A stretch of 64,000 nucleotides of DNA from PALSA-612 sp963711315. Lineage in GTDB: Bacteria > Actinomycetota > Thermoleophilia > Gaiellales > Gaiellaceae. A program made the translations under genes and the position numbers. Under the pieces are notes generated by a model. The model was not told the origin of the DNA and made no database searches. It saw nothing but the letters and a program-made list of their open reading frames with translations. Position 1 is the first letter of the stretch. Each line of letters starts with the position of its first letter. Positions 8,276 to 17,020 of the stretch are shown piece by piece. Location of the stretch: positions 339,211 through 403,210 of the forward strand of contig CAVQDQ010000005.1 of NCBI GenBank assembly GCA_963711315.1, read 5' to 3'.

Positions 8276-10729
8276 TTACGAGCCGTTGAGCGTTTCGGCT
8301 GACGCCGTCTCTACGGCCGGCGTTGCCTCGACCAAGGCTTCCGCATCTACCGGCTGCGCCGCCGCTGCACCGCGCTTCTTGCGGCGCCTGCGTCTGCGCG
8401 AACGGCGCGGCGGCTTCGGCTCGGGCAAGTTCTCGGCGAGGCCCCCGGCCACGTCCTGAACAGTGCCCAGTTCCTCGCGGGCGGCGTCGAGCAGCTTTGT
8501 CGCACGAGGCGTGTACCCGTCGGCCGAGGCCAGCAATGCCGCGGCCACCGGCAGCGGCTGCTCCCGCGCCGCGGCCACAAGCTTCGCGGCGTTCTCCTCG
8601 TGACGGTGACCGCGTGAGTTGGCGAGCGCGCCGAGCAGGCGCTTGGCCTCCGCGAACTCCGCGCTGGCCGCGCGATCCTGCGCCTTGCGGGTCGCCCGCG
8701 CGAGCCGCCACGTCCAGCGTTCGAGGATCTGGTCCGGCGCGTCGGGCTTCCCCTGGGCGATCGCCTGCAGCAGCATGCGGCCACCGGGCAAGCGGTCCTT
8801 CTCCCACGGCGGCGCCTGCGTGACGAGGGTGACGAGATCGTCGAAGCTCGCGCGGTCGACCGTCGTGGATACGCGGTCTGCGAGCGCCATCATCCGCAGC
8901 CGCCGGTTGGGGTTCTCGGCCGCGCACGTGAAGAGGAACTGGTCGAGCGCCTCCTTCCCGGCACGCCCGTCCGTGAAGCTCTTGACGATCTCGGCGCGTT
9001 CCTCGAAGCGCACGGCGCGCCCGGCGAACGTCGCCCAGTAACGCTGCTCCTCCTCGTCGAGGTACTTGGGGTCGATTCGCTGCCACTCGCGGGCGATGAC
9101 GGCCAGCCGTCGTCGTACGTCGGGAGTGACGGGGACGAGCCATGGCGCCGGGGTCAGCCTCCGGCGGGCACGCCGCTGGTAGCGGCGGCGCGGGGCGGGA
9201 GTCACACGGGCACCCTCGCGGTAGAAGTCCGCGTCGAGCAGCGAGTGGAGGGTGATCACGCGCTCGGAGTGGGTCGCGCCCTTGTTCACGAAGTCGACGA
9301 CGACGCCGGCTTCCTTGCGCGGATGCATGCGCATGATGCGGCCGATCCGCTGCTGGTAGACGCGGCGGCTGGCTGTCGGCGCCAGGTGCATGACGACGGT
9401 CGCGCGCGGAGAGTTCCAGCCCTCCGCGAGCAGCATCGCGTTGATGAGGACGTTGATCTCGCCCCGCTCGTAGGCGGCCAGCGTCTCTGCCAGCCGTACG
9501 GGCGGCGTGCGCCCCGAGACGGCCTCGGCCTTGAGGCCCGCGGCACGGAACTCCTGGGCGAGGTTGTACGCGTGATCAACCCCTGCCGCGTAGACGATCC
9601 CGGGCGTGTCTTCGAAGCGATCGCGGTACAGGCTCGCAGCCGCCTGGTTCAGCGCCTGGTGGTCGAGCACCTTGGCCAGCGCGCCCTCATCGAAGTCGCC
9701 GCCGACGATCGGCACCGAGTTGATCGCCGCCACCGGCGGCACGCGGAGAGAGCGCAGCGGCGCGATCAGGCCGCGGCGTGCTGCGTCCTGGAGCGGCAGG
9801 TCGTCGACCGACGCAGGAAAGACGTCGGCCACCTGCTTGGCGATCAGCTGCTCGGTCGCCGTCATGCCGATGTAGATCGGGTCGGGGAAGCTGCGAATCG
9901 CGGCGGACGTCTTCTCGCCGAGGGCGGTGTGCGCCTCGTCTGCGATCACCAGGTGATACGCCTCGCGGTTGAGATCGCCCACATGGCGGGCGAACCACGC
10001 GTACGTCTGGATGGTGATCGGGTTCGAGATCGGTGGCTTCGTGCCCTTGAGGATCTCGGGCGTCAGCCGGTCGCCGTAGCCTTCCGCGGTCAGCTCGCGG
10101 ATGAACTGGCTGACGAGCAGCCTGCGGTGAGTGAGGATGAGGACGCCTTCGGTGCGGGCCGCCTCCACGAAGCCGGCTGCGGCGATGGTCTTGCCGGAGG
10201 CCGTCGGGTGACGGAAGCGATAGCGGCGCACCGCGCCCGGGTCCTCACCGACGGGCTCCGGCTCTTCGTCTACGACCTCTACGTGGCCGTTCTCGTCGGC
10301 ATATGTGGAGAGGTCGCCGTTCTCTTCGTCCTCATCCGGCAGCGCCTCGAAGCCGTTGGCCTCCTCGAGCTTGCGCTGGTTGGCGGTGATGAGCGCCGTG
10401 AGCATGCCGGCAAGCGCGTCGACCTGATGGCGACGCAGCTCGGTTCCGGACTCCAGTAGTGGCGGCTTGCCCGTCAGCACGCGCTCCAGGCCGAGCATGA
10501 GCGCGAAGCGAACTCGCCACTCGTATGAGGGCTCGTCGCGCCCTGCGTTGATCTCGGCTAGCGCTTCGTCCAGCGCCTGACGCCGAGCCGTGCCTGCAGC
10601 GAGCACGTCGGACGGCTCCTCGTCGGGCCGCAACAAGGGCTCGCCGGCCCAGCGTCCGGCGCGCTCGGCATCAGCAGGCAGGCCAGGCGCCTCTGTGGCT
10701 GTCGTCCGCTGTTCTGAGATTTCCGGCAT
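8276..10729 (-). CDS. Superfamily II DEAD/DEAH-box helicase with long C-terminal extension
   Basis: This 817-aa protein has Walker A PTASGKT (about residue 175), Walker B DEAH in VIADEAHTA (about 263), GMTAT, and the C-terminal helicase lobe with LLAEGWNSPRATVV and YQQRIGRIMR. It resembles the SSL2/type III restriction-like SF2 group. The core is followed by about 300 residues of helical repeats and a very basic stretch (RRSRRRRRRKKR, about 770-785), likely for nucleic-acid contact. No nuclease or methylase partner is adjacent, so repair or RNA metabolism is likelier than defence. ATG 10729 is the start. It is divergent from the glycosidase-deacetylase gene. Confidence 0.83.
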   Translation of the reverse strand: MPEISEQRTTATEAPGLPADAERAGRWAGEPLLRPDEEPSDVLAAGTARRQALDEALAEINAGRDEPSYEWRVRFALMLGLERVLTGKPPLLESGTELRRHQVDALAGMLTALITANQRKLEEANGFEALPDEDEENGDLSTYADENGHVEVVDEEPEPVGEDPGAVRRYRFRHPTASGKTIAAAGFVEAARTEGVLILTHRRLLVSQFIRELTAEGYGDRLTPEILKGTKPPISNPITIQTYAWFARHVGDLNREAYHLVIADEAHTALGEKTSAAIRSFPDPIYIGMTATEQLIAKQVADVFPASVDDLPLQDAARRGLIAPLRSLRVPPVAAINSVPIVGGDFDEGALAKVLDHQALNQAAASLYRDRFEDTPGIVYAAGVDHAYNLAQEFRAAGLKAEAVSGRTPPVRLAETLAAYERGEINVLINAMLLAEGWNSPRATVVMHLAPTASRRVYQQRIGRIMRMHPRKEAGVVVDFVNKGATHSERVITLHSLLDADFYREGARVTPAPRRRYQRRARRRLTPAPWLVPVTPDVRRRLAVIAREWQRIDPKYLDEEEQRYWATFAGRAVRFEERAEIVKSFTDGRAGKEALDQFLFTCAAENPNRRLRMMALADRVSTTVDRASFDDLVTLVTQAPPWEKDRLPGGRMLLQAIAQGKPDAPDQILERWTWRLARATRKAQDRAASAEFAEAKRLLGALANSRGHRHEENAAKLVAAAREQPLPVAAALLASADGYTPRATKLLDAAREELGTVQDVAGGLAENLPEPKPPRRSRRRRRRKKRGAAAAQPVDAEALVEATPAVETASAETLNGS

Positions 10730-10835
10730 GAGTGCAGCACACCGTCTGTGCCGCGCTTCTAGAAGATCGCCCGCAAGGAGTCTGCGAGCTCACCCAGGAG
10801 GATACCGGAAGCAGACGAAGGTCTACTTTGTACCC

Positions 10836-13631
10836 ATGGCCCAGGCGCCTGCGCAGCTGACCGAGGAGCAGCTCGCCGAGCTTCAGCGGTGGGCCGACCG
10901 GCTCGTGGCGAAAGGCGCCGAGGGCGAGCTTGAGACCCTAGCCCGCGCGATCGCGTCGTTGCGCGAGGAGGCTGAACGGGCTCGTGCAGGCAGGCCGGTC
11001 GCCGACGGGGCGGAACTCGCATCGCTACGCAGCCAGGCCGAGTCAGTGGTCGACAACGGCGCTCCCGAGCAAGTACGCGCCGCGGCGAGAGCCGTGCTCA
11101 TGCTCTGCGACGACATTGCGACGCAGCGCATGCACGCGCGCGAGCTGCACGACAGGCGAAAACGCCGAATGTTGCTGCTCGTCGTCGGCGGGGCTGCCTG
11201 TCTGGGCCTGATCGCGGTCCTCGCCTCCCGTGGCGGATCCGGCGGGCTCGACCCGGCAGGACCGGCCTCCACGATCGTTGGCAAGAGCGGGCTCTCCACG
11301 CTCGCGTTCTCCGTCGAGGGAGACGAGGGCGACGTCTCCTCCACGAACTGGGTACTCGACCGTGCCCCGGTGACGGGACGCACGACCGCCCGTGCCGGCC
11401 GCCTCGTCTTCCGACCGCGGAGACTGAGCGACGGCGAGCACACGGTCGAGGTGTCGAGGCCCGGTGGCCTCTTCAATGACTCTCGTGCTTCGTGGGCATT
11501 CATCGTCGACACGCGGGCGCCGGTGATCAGCGTGGCGAATGGGTCGCTGGGCGCCAGGCGCGGCGAGCGGTACACGCTTCGCGGCGCCGTGGAGCCAGGC
11601 TCGCGGCTGCGCGTGAACGGCACGCTGGCGCCGCTCGACGAGCGCGGCCGGTTCTCGGTCCCCTTCTCGAGCGCGCCGCGACGATCGGTCGTGCTCATCG
11701 CCCGCGACACCGCGGGCAACCTCACGGACAGCAGGCTCAAGGTCGGCACGGCGCCCCGCTTTCCGCGAAACCCGGTGCGGGCGGTGCACGTCAGCGCCGA
11801 CGCCTGGGCGCATCCGGGGCTGCGAGCGGGCGTGCTGGACCTGCTCTCCGAGAGACGAATCAACGCTGTCGAGCTCGACATCAAGGACGAGCTCGGCATC
11901 GTCGGTTGGCGTTCGGGTGTGCCAGTGGCCGAGAAGATCGGCGCCGAGCGGGGAACCTACGACCTCGCCGACGCCGTGAAGCTACTGCACGCTCGCGGCG
12001 CGAGGGTGATCGGCCGCCTCGTGGCGTTCCGCGACCCCGTCCTGGCGCAGTGGGCGTGGACCCACGACCGCCGGGAGCTCGTCATCCAGACTCCCTCCGG
12101 CGGCGCGTATTCGGGTGGCTACGGCGGCTTCACGAATTACACGCACCCGGACGTGCAGGCCTACAACGTCGACCTCGCGGTCGCTGCGGCCAAGCTCGGG
12201 GTCGACGACATCCTCTACGACTACGTGCGCAGGCCCGACGGGCCGCTCGGATCGATGGTCGTGCCGGGTCTGCAGGGCGACCCCGCGGACGCAATCGTGC
12301 GCTTCCTGGCGCAGGCACGCCGGCAGCTTGCTCCGCGCGACACCTTCCTCGGTGCCTCGGTCTTCGGCATCTCCGCCACGCGGCCCGACGAGATCGCTCA
12401 AGACGTGCCCGCGATCGCCCGCGAGGTCGACTACATCGCGCCGATGCTCTACCCGTCCCACTGGGGGCCGAACGAGTACGGGGTCCGTGACCCGGAGCGC
12501 CAGCCCTACGCAATCGTGCGCCGGTCGTTGCTCGACTTCAACCGCGCGGTGCGCGGGTCGGGAGCACGCGTCGTGCCCTGGCTCCAGGACTTCTCCCTGG
12601 GCGTCGAGTACGGCGAGCGCGAGGTGAAGGCGCAGATCGACGCCACCCGCGCGGCCGGCCTCCACGAGTACCTGTTGTGGGATCCAACGGTCACGTACGC
12701 AAGCGGCGCGCTGACGAGGGATGCGGCGCTGCCGACAGTGGGCACACGCTCATCGTCGTCCCCGGCATTCCGGCAGCTCGTGCAGCTCCCGCGTTCTCGC
12801 TCGCCGGACGATCCCGTGCGCAGCGGTCTCGAGCCCAACGAGCTCGGCGTCGTTCCCGTCGTCATGTACCACCGGCTGCTCGCCGACGGTGGCGGGGACT
12901 ACGACCTCACTCCCGACCAGTTCCGAGCCGAGCTCACACGGCTGTACCGGGACCACTACCGGCCGGTGACGGCGTCGGCGCTCGTGACCGGGAAGATCGA
13001 CCTCCCGCGCGGCGCCAGCCCCGTTGTCCTGACCTTCGACGATTCCTCGACGAGCCAGGCGGCTTTGCTGGAGGACGGCCGCATCGATCCAGACTCGATG
13101 GTCGGCATCATGCTCGAGTTCGCGAGGGATCACCCCGACTTCCGGCCGACGGGCACCCTCTACCTCAACCGTCAGCCGTTCGGAGACGATCCGCGGGCGG
13201 CCGAGCTCGCTCGGCGGCTTCTGGCGCTCGGCTTCGAGCTCGGCAACCACACCCTCGATCACGCCCGTCTCGACGAGCTGACCGACGAGGGAGTGCAGCG
13301 CGAGATCGTGCTGGGCAACCGGCTGATTCGCGACCTCGTGCCGGACGCCTCGGTGCAGACGATCGCGCTGCCGTACGGGCTGCTACCCATCCGGCGCAAG
13401 CTCGCGCTCCAGGGGTCGTGGAACGGCGAGAGCTATCGCTTTGCCGGAGCGTTCCTTGCCGGGGCGGAGCCGTCACCCTCACCCGCCGCCGACGACTTCG
13501 AGCCGATGGAGATCCCGCGCATTCGCACCGATCCGAGGGACTTGCCCAACGGCTCGTCGGACTGGCTGGCGCGTCTGAAGGCGAGCCCCGAGCTGCGCTA
13601 CGTCTCCGACGGGAAGCGCAGCACTCCTTAG
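10836..13631 (+). CDS. Membrane-anchored DUF4015 glycosidase-like and polysaccharide deacetylase fusion
   Basis: The 931-aa product has a cytoplasmic helical N-terminus and one membrane segment at about 112-130 (MLLLVVGGAACLGLIAVLA after RKRR). Ig-like beta domains follow. A DUF4015 putative glycosyl hydrolase barrel begins near 311 (VELDIKDELGIVGW, DDILYDYVRRP, PMLYPSHWGPNEYG). From about 669 there is a NodB-type deacetylase (VVMYHRL, LTFDD, GNHTLDH). It probably trims and deacetylates a cell-envelope polysaccharide outside the membrane. ATG 10836 lies 6 nt after TACTTT, supporting this start over longer frames. The two catalytic domains in one chain are unusual. Confidence 0.82.
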   Translation: MAQAPAQLTEEQLAELQRWADRLVAKGAEGELETLARAIASLREEAERARAGRPVADGAELASLRSQAESVVDNGAPEQVRAAARAVLMLCDDIATQRMHARELHDRRKRRMLLLVVGGAACLGLIAVLASRGGSGGLDPAGPASTIVGKSGLSTLAFSVEGDEGDVSSTNWVLDRAPVTGRTTARAGRLVFRPRRLSDGEHTVEVSRPGGLFNDSRASWAFIVDTRAPVISVANGSLGARRGERYTLRGAVEPGSRLRVNGTLAPLDERGRFSVPFSSAPRRSVVLIARDTAGNLTDSRLKVGTAPRFPRNPVRAVHVSADAWAHPGLRAGVLDLLSERRINAVELDIKDELGIVGWRSGVPVAEKIGAERGTYDLADAVKLLHARGARVIGRLVAFRDPVLAQWAWTHDRRELVIQTPSGGAYSGGYGGFTNYTHPDVQAYNVDLAVAAAKLGVDDILYDYVRRPDGPLGSMVVPGLQGDPADAIVRFLAQARRQLAPRDTFLGASVFGISATRPDEIAQDVPAIAREVDYIAPMLYPSHWGPNEYGVRDPERQPYAIVRRSLLDFNRAVRGSGARVVPWLQDFSLGVEYGEREVKAQIDATRAAGLHEYLLWDPTVTYASGALTRDAALPTVGTRSSSSPAFRQLVQLPRSRSPDDPVRSGLEPNELGVVPVVMYHRLLADGGGDYDLTPDQFRAELTRLYRDHYRPVTASALVTGKIDLPRGASPVVLTFDDSSTSQAALLEDGRIDPDSMVGIMLEFARDHPDFRPTGTLYLNRQPFGDDPRAAELARRLLALGFELGNHTLDHARLDELTDEGVQREIVLGNRLIRDLVPDASVQTIALPYGLLPIRRKLALQGSWNGESYRFAGAFLAGAEPSPSPAADDFEPMEIPRIRTDPRDLPNGSSDWLARLKASPELRYVSDGKRSTP

Positions 13632-14215
13632 CCTCCGAGTCCGCCGAAGACCGCGAAGGGATTCTGCGGCATGACCTCCCAGACGAGCTCGCCGCCGACC
13701 TCCACCTCCCCGTGGACGCGCTTCGCGAGCACCTCCGCCTCCTCGCGCGTCCGCGTGCCGACGATGAGATAGGTCCAGCGGCGCACGACGTCGTGGCCGT
13801 CGGCTTCCAGCTGGTCTGCCAGTCGATCGGCATCGTCGTGCGATCCGCATTCGACGCGCACCTCCCAGGGCGCGAAGCCACGGGCGACAAGGTCCTCCTC
13901 GACGTCGGGCTGGTCGGGCTCCGAGTCCCAGCGGTCCTCCCCGTCCAGCCAGTGCTCGAGGACGACCTCTGCCGGTGTGGTGCCCGACTCGTCGAGCTCC
14001 GCTTCGACGATCGCCCGGGCCTGCTCGGCCTCGGCTGCGGAAGCCGCGTATACGAACACCGTGTCGCCGTCGTGCGACACCGCCAGCCGGTCGAGCGCGA
14101 GCTCCTCTGCCAACTCCTTCGCGCGCGAGCTGATGTCGATGCCCAGCCGCTCGAGGAAGCCGCGGGCCTGCTCCTGGTCGAGCTCGATACGGATGCGCCA
14201 GTCGTCGCGGGCCAT
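13628..14215 (-). CDS. Conserved hypothetical protein, two-repeat ribonuclease-inhibitor-like helical protein
   Basis: The 195-aa acidic protein has no recognised domain. ATG 14215 (MARDDWRIRIELD) is preferred to a start 19 codons earlier. Two halves each end in a short ferredoxin-like segment: GDTVFVYAASAAEAEQARAIVEAEL, shown here only in part as FVYAASAAEAEQA, and TYLIVGTRTREEAEVLAKRV. This suggests two small alpha-beta modules. No signal peptide or membrane segment is seen. It lies 10 nt downstream of the nucleotidyltransferase gene on the same strand and is probably co-transcribed with it. Function unknown. Confidence 0.7.
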   Translation of the reverse strand: MARDDWRIRIELDQEQARGFLERLGIDISSRAKELAEELALDRLAVSHDGDTVFVYAASAAEAEQARAIVEAELDESGTTPAEVVLEHWLDGEDRWDSEPDQPDVEEDLVARGFAPWEVRVECGSHDDADRLADQLEADGHDVVRRWTYLIVGTRTREEAEVLAKRVHGEVEVGGELVWEVMPQNPFAVFGGLGG

Positions 14216-14225
14216 CGGCGGCAGC

Positions 14226-14960
14226 CTAGCCTCCGGCGAGGGCTGCCTGTAGGCGGTGAGCGAGCGCCGCATCCGCTCGGCCGATTTCAGCGATCAGGCT
14301 GCGCCTTGCTGCACGAAGGGCGCGCCGGAGCTCGTCCGGCTGGAGCCCGAGCACGAAGGTCCCCTCGAGCGGAGCTGTGACGTCGGGCGGCAGCCGGTCG
14401 ACACCGCGCGAGTGGTGCGGGCTCTCGCCCAGGCGGAGGCAAGCGAGCGCAAGCGTCTGGTCGCGCACGCTGCCGATCCAGTAGGCCGCCTCCCACGGCC
14501 TGCTCCGCTCGATCGCCTTGTTCGCATGGAGGACGCCGAGCCAGCCGAGCCCGGCCACGTCGGCGAAGGCCGGCGGCTCGGTAGGCGATACCTCGACGGG
14601 TTCCCCGAACGCGAGCTCGAAGCTCGGAGATCGGGCGCCGAAGTCCAGCTCAGGAGTGAATGCGATGTCGACCTGGAGGCCGCTCTCGAGCAGGAAGACC
14701 CGGTAGAGAGCAGCGCCCGCCCGGACGTCCCAGTGGTGGACGGCTTGGCCTTTCTCGTAGAAGGAGGTCGTCCAGTCGGCGACCACCTCGTCGAAGTCGG
14801 CGCTCCCAGCGATGCCGAGGAAAACATCGACGTCCGACCAGCGATCTTCGTTGCCCAACGCCGCGGAACCCGTCAGCGCCGCGCCGGTGACGCGATCGTC
14901 CCCGCGAGCCCGCTCGAGCAGGGCGTCGCGAACCCCGTCGCGCTGCTCAGGCGTGTACAC
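14226..14960 (-). CDS. Nucleotidyltransferase-fold protein (aminoglycoside adenylyltransferase-like)
   Basis: The 244-aa product has the Pol-beta superfamily signature (TGSAALGNEDRWSDVDVFLG, G-S then DxD) and a later single acidic strand (LQVDIAF). A helical C-terminal half follows, as in kanamycin/lincosamide nucleotidyltransferase-like proteins. It would transfer a nucleotide to a small molecule, substrate unknown. The usual annotation is a stand-alone nucleotidyltransferase. GTG 14960 (VYTPEQRD) is chosen because the upstream in-frame sequence crosses a strong hairpin at 15018-15044. It precedes the hypothetical gene at 13628-14215. Confidence 0.75.
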   Translation of the reverse strand: MYTPEQRDGVRDALLERARGDDRVTGAALTGSAALGNEDRWSDVDVFLGIAGSADFDEVVADWTTSFYEKGQAVHHWDVRAGAALYRVFLLESGLQVDIAFTPELDFGARSPSFELAFGEPVEVSPTEPPAFADVAGLGWLGVLHANKAIERSRPWEAAYWIGSVRDQTLALACLRLGESPHHSRGVDRLPPDVTAPLEGTFVLGLQPDELRRALRAARRSLIAEIGRADAALAHRLQAALAGG

Positions 14961-15017
14961 GCTCGCCCAGCGTGGCCAGCGGCGAGCCCAGGACCCGCTC
15001 GGAGGCACCCGTCTGGA

Positions 15018-15044
15018 GGTGGGGGAAACCATGTTTCCCCCACC
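15018..15044 (-). terminator. 12-bp perfect hairpin downstream of the fadB-like gene
   Basis: GGTGGGGGAAAC (15018-15029) and GTTTCCCCCACC (15033-15044) pair perfectly with a CAT loop. It starts 11 nt after the fadB-like stop, read on the minus strand, and lies upstream of the nucleotidyltransferase start. There is no U-tract, so it may be an intrinsic terminator variant or a transcript-end stabiliser. Confidence 0.6.
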
Positions 15045-15055
15045 GACCCCCTTCT

Positions 15056-17020
15056 TCAAATGACACGAGCGGCCGCCTTCACAGCAGCGAGTGATCGACC
15101 GACAACCCTTTCCGACACCCCCGTCTGGTCGAGGTGCTTCGTGATGCCGCCGAGGAAGAACGGGAAGCCGGCGCCGAGCAGCATGCAGGTGTCGATGTCG
15201 GCGGCCGAGGCGACGACGCCTTCCTCCAGCAGGTGGCGGCATTCGTCGGCCAATGCCTCGAGCGCGACCTCCGTGATCTCCTCGACGGAGCTCGGGCTGT
15301 GCTCGGTGACGACGATCTCGTCCGAGCCGTCGGCGTAGTTGTCGAGCGTCGGAGAGAGTGGGAAGCGGTCCGGGTACCCCGCGTGCAGCGTGTGCAGCAC
15401 GTGGTTCGCGACGCGTGGGCCGACCATCTGCAGGAGCACCGACGGCGCCATGGGCAGGCCGAGTCGCATGATCGCGGCGTCCGCTTCCTCCACCGAATTG
15501 CCGTGCTCGAGCGCGCCGACGACTACGCCCGTCATTCGCGTCAGCAGCCGGTTGACGACGAAGGCCGGCGCGTCCCGGACGAGGACCGGCGTCTTGCCGA
15601 GCTTGCGCGCGGTCTCGTACGCGGTCGCGACGGCTTCGTCAGTCGTCTCCGGCGTGCGGATGAGCTCTACGAGCGGCATCAGCGCGACGGGGTTGAAGAA
15701 GTGCATGCCGACGTCGGCGCCCATCTCCGTCACGGACAGCGACGACGTGTTCGTTGCGAGCACGCAGTCCGGTCCCACGACCTCGCGAAGCTCGGCGAAC
15801 ACGCGCTGCTTTACGTCCATCTCCTCGACGACGGCCTCCAGGACGAGATCGCAGTCTGCGAAGCCATCGTAGGTCGTACCGCCGGTCGCGATCGAGCCGA
15901 GGAAGCGGGCCTTGTCCTCCGTCATCCGGCTGCGGGCGACGAGGCCCCCGAGCTCGGCCTGGATCGCTTCGAGCGCACGATCCACGATCGTCTTCTCGAG
16001 ATCGCGGAGGACGACCGGCACCTCGAGGCGGCGCAGGAACAGCGTGGCCAGCTGGCTCGCCATCAGCCCCGCGCCGACGATGCCGACTTTCCGCACGGTC
16101 CTCGGCTCGGCTCCGAGGTCGGTCCTGCGCTTCGCCCGCCGCTCCACGAGGTCGAAGGCGTAGATGGCCGCCTGGGCCTGATTTCCGGGCAACAGCTCGG
16201 CGATCGCCGCCTCCTCCTCGCGATAGCCCTCTTCGACCGTCCACGTCGCGGCGCCCTCGATGAGGTCGAGCGCGCGATAGGGGGAAGGGGACGCGCCGTG
16301 CACTGCATCGTCCACGTCGGTGCGCGCGCGGCGTAGCACCGTCTCAAGCTCGGACCAGTCGGGCTCGCTGCGTCCGATCGGTGTCTCGATGAGCTCGAGT
16401 GCGAACGCGATCGACTCGTCGACGAGCTCCACCGGAGCGAGCAGCCCGTCGGCGAGGCCGAGCTCGACCGCGTCCTTGGCCTTGAGTAGCCGGTTCTGGC
16501 GCAGCGGATTCGTGACGACGAGCTTGATCGCCTCTTCGGGCCCGATCAGCCGCGGCGCGAGCTGCGTGCCACCCCACGCGGGGAAGAGCCCCAGGAAGAC
16601 CTCGGGGAAACCGAAGTGGCGCACGTTGCTCGCGATCGTGCGGGCCGAGCAGTGCAGCGCGAGCTCGAGCCCACCGCCGAGGCACGCGCCGTTGATCGCG
16701 GCGACCGTTGGGAAGGGGAGGGCACTAATGCGGAGGAAGAGCTCGTGGCCCGCGCGGCTGCCTTCGGCTGCCGTTTCCGGCGTGATCTCGGGGAATTCGT
16801 TGATGTCGGCTCCGGCGCAGAACCAGAACGGCTTGCCCGTGAAGACGGCAGCGACCCAAGCGCCGTCTTCCAGCTCGGCGAGGAGCGATTGACCAGACTC
16901 GAACGCGGAGCGACCGAGTGACGGCGGCTTCGTCCAGTCCTTCCCGTTGTCGATCGTGACGAGCGCCAGCCGTCCCGCCTTCGTCTCCACTGGTCGTAGG
17001 TGGAAGACCGTGTCAGCCAT
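15056..17020 (-). CDS. fadB: Fatty-acid oxidation alpha subunit: enoyl-CoA hydratase and 3-hydroxyacyl-CoA dehydrogenase
   Basis: The 654-aa bifunctional enzyme hydrates 2-enoyl-CoA and oxidises 3-hydroxyacyl-CoA. The crotonase domain is at about 1-190 (NGACLGGGLELAL, FPEVFLGLFPAWGGTQ). The Rossmann dehydrogenase domain begins near 320 (VGIVGAGLMASQLATLF, ATNTSSLSVTEM, GMHFFNPV), with 3-HCDH C-terminal domains after it. ATG 17020 (MADTVFHLRP) overlaps the thiolase stop by 8 bp, so the pair is translationally coupled. It is slightly shorter than E. coli FadB (about 730 aa), as in actinobacterial homologues. FadB or FadJ cannot be told apart here. Confidence 0.9.
   Translation of the reverse strand: MADTVFHLRPVETKAGRLALVTIDNGKDWTKPPSLGRSAFESGQSLLAELEDGAWVAAVFTGKPFWFCAGADINEFPEITPETAAEGSRAGHELFLRISALPFPTVAAINGACLGGGLELALHCSARTIASNVRHFGFPEVFLGLFPAWGGTQLAPRLIGPEEAIKLVVTNPLRQNRLLKAKDAVELGLADGLLAPVELVDESIAFALELIETPIGRSEPDWSELETVLRRARTDVDDAVHGASPSPYRALDLIEGAATWTVEEGYREEEAAIAELLPGNQAQAAIYAFDLVERRAKRRTDLGAEPRTVRKVGIVGAGLMASQLATLFLRRLEVPVVLRDLEKTIVDRALEAIQAELGGLVARSRMTEDKARFLGSIATGGTTYDGFADCDLVLEAVVEEMDVKQRVFAELREVVGPDCVLATNTSSLSVTEMGADVGMHFFNPVALMPLVELIRTPETTDEAVATAYETARKLGKTPVLVRDAPAFVVNRLLTRMTGVVVGALEHGNSVEEADAAIMRLGLPMAPSVLLQMVGPRVANHVLHTLHAGYPDRFPLSPTLDNYADGSDEIVVTEHSPSSVEEITEVALEALADECRHLLEEGVVASAADIDTCMLLGAGFPFFLGGITKHLDQTGVSERVVGRSLAAVKAAARVI

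Noticed and set aside
9245..10459. 404-aa plus-strand frame.
   Set aside because: It is fully antisense to the SF2 helicase, whose motifs are intact, and the translation is Arg/Val/Asp-rich with no domain.
8276..10729. SF2 helicase as part of an anti-phage defence system.
   Set aside because: No nuclease, methylase or other defence gene is adjacent, and the neighbours are housekeeping genes.
15134..16336. 400-aa plus-strand frame.
   Set aside because: It is a high-GC shadow of the fadB-like gene on the other strand.
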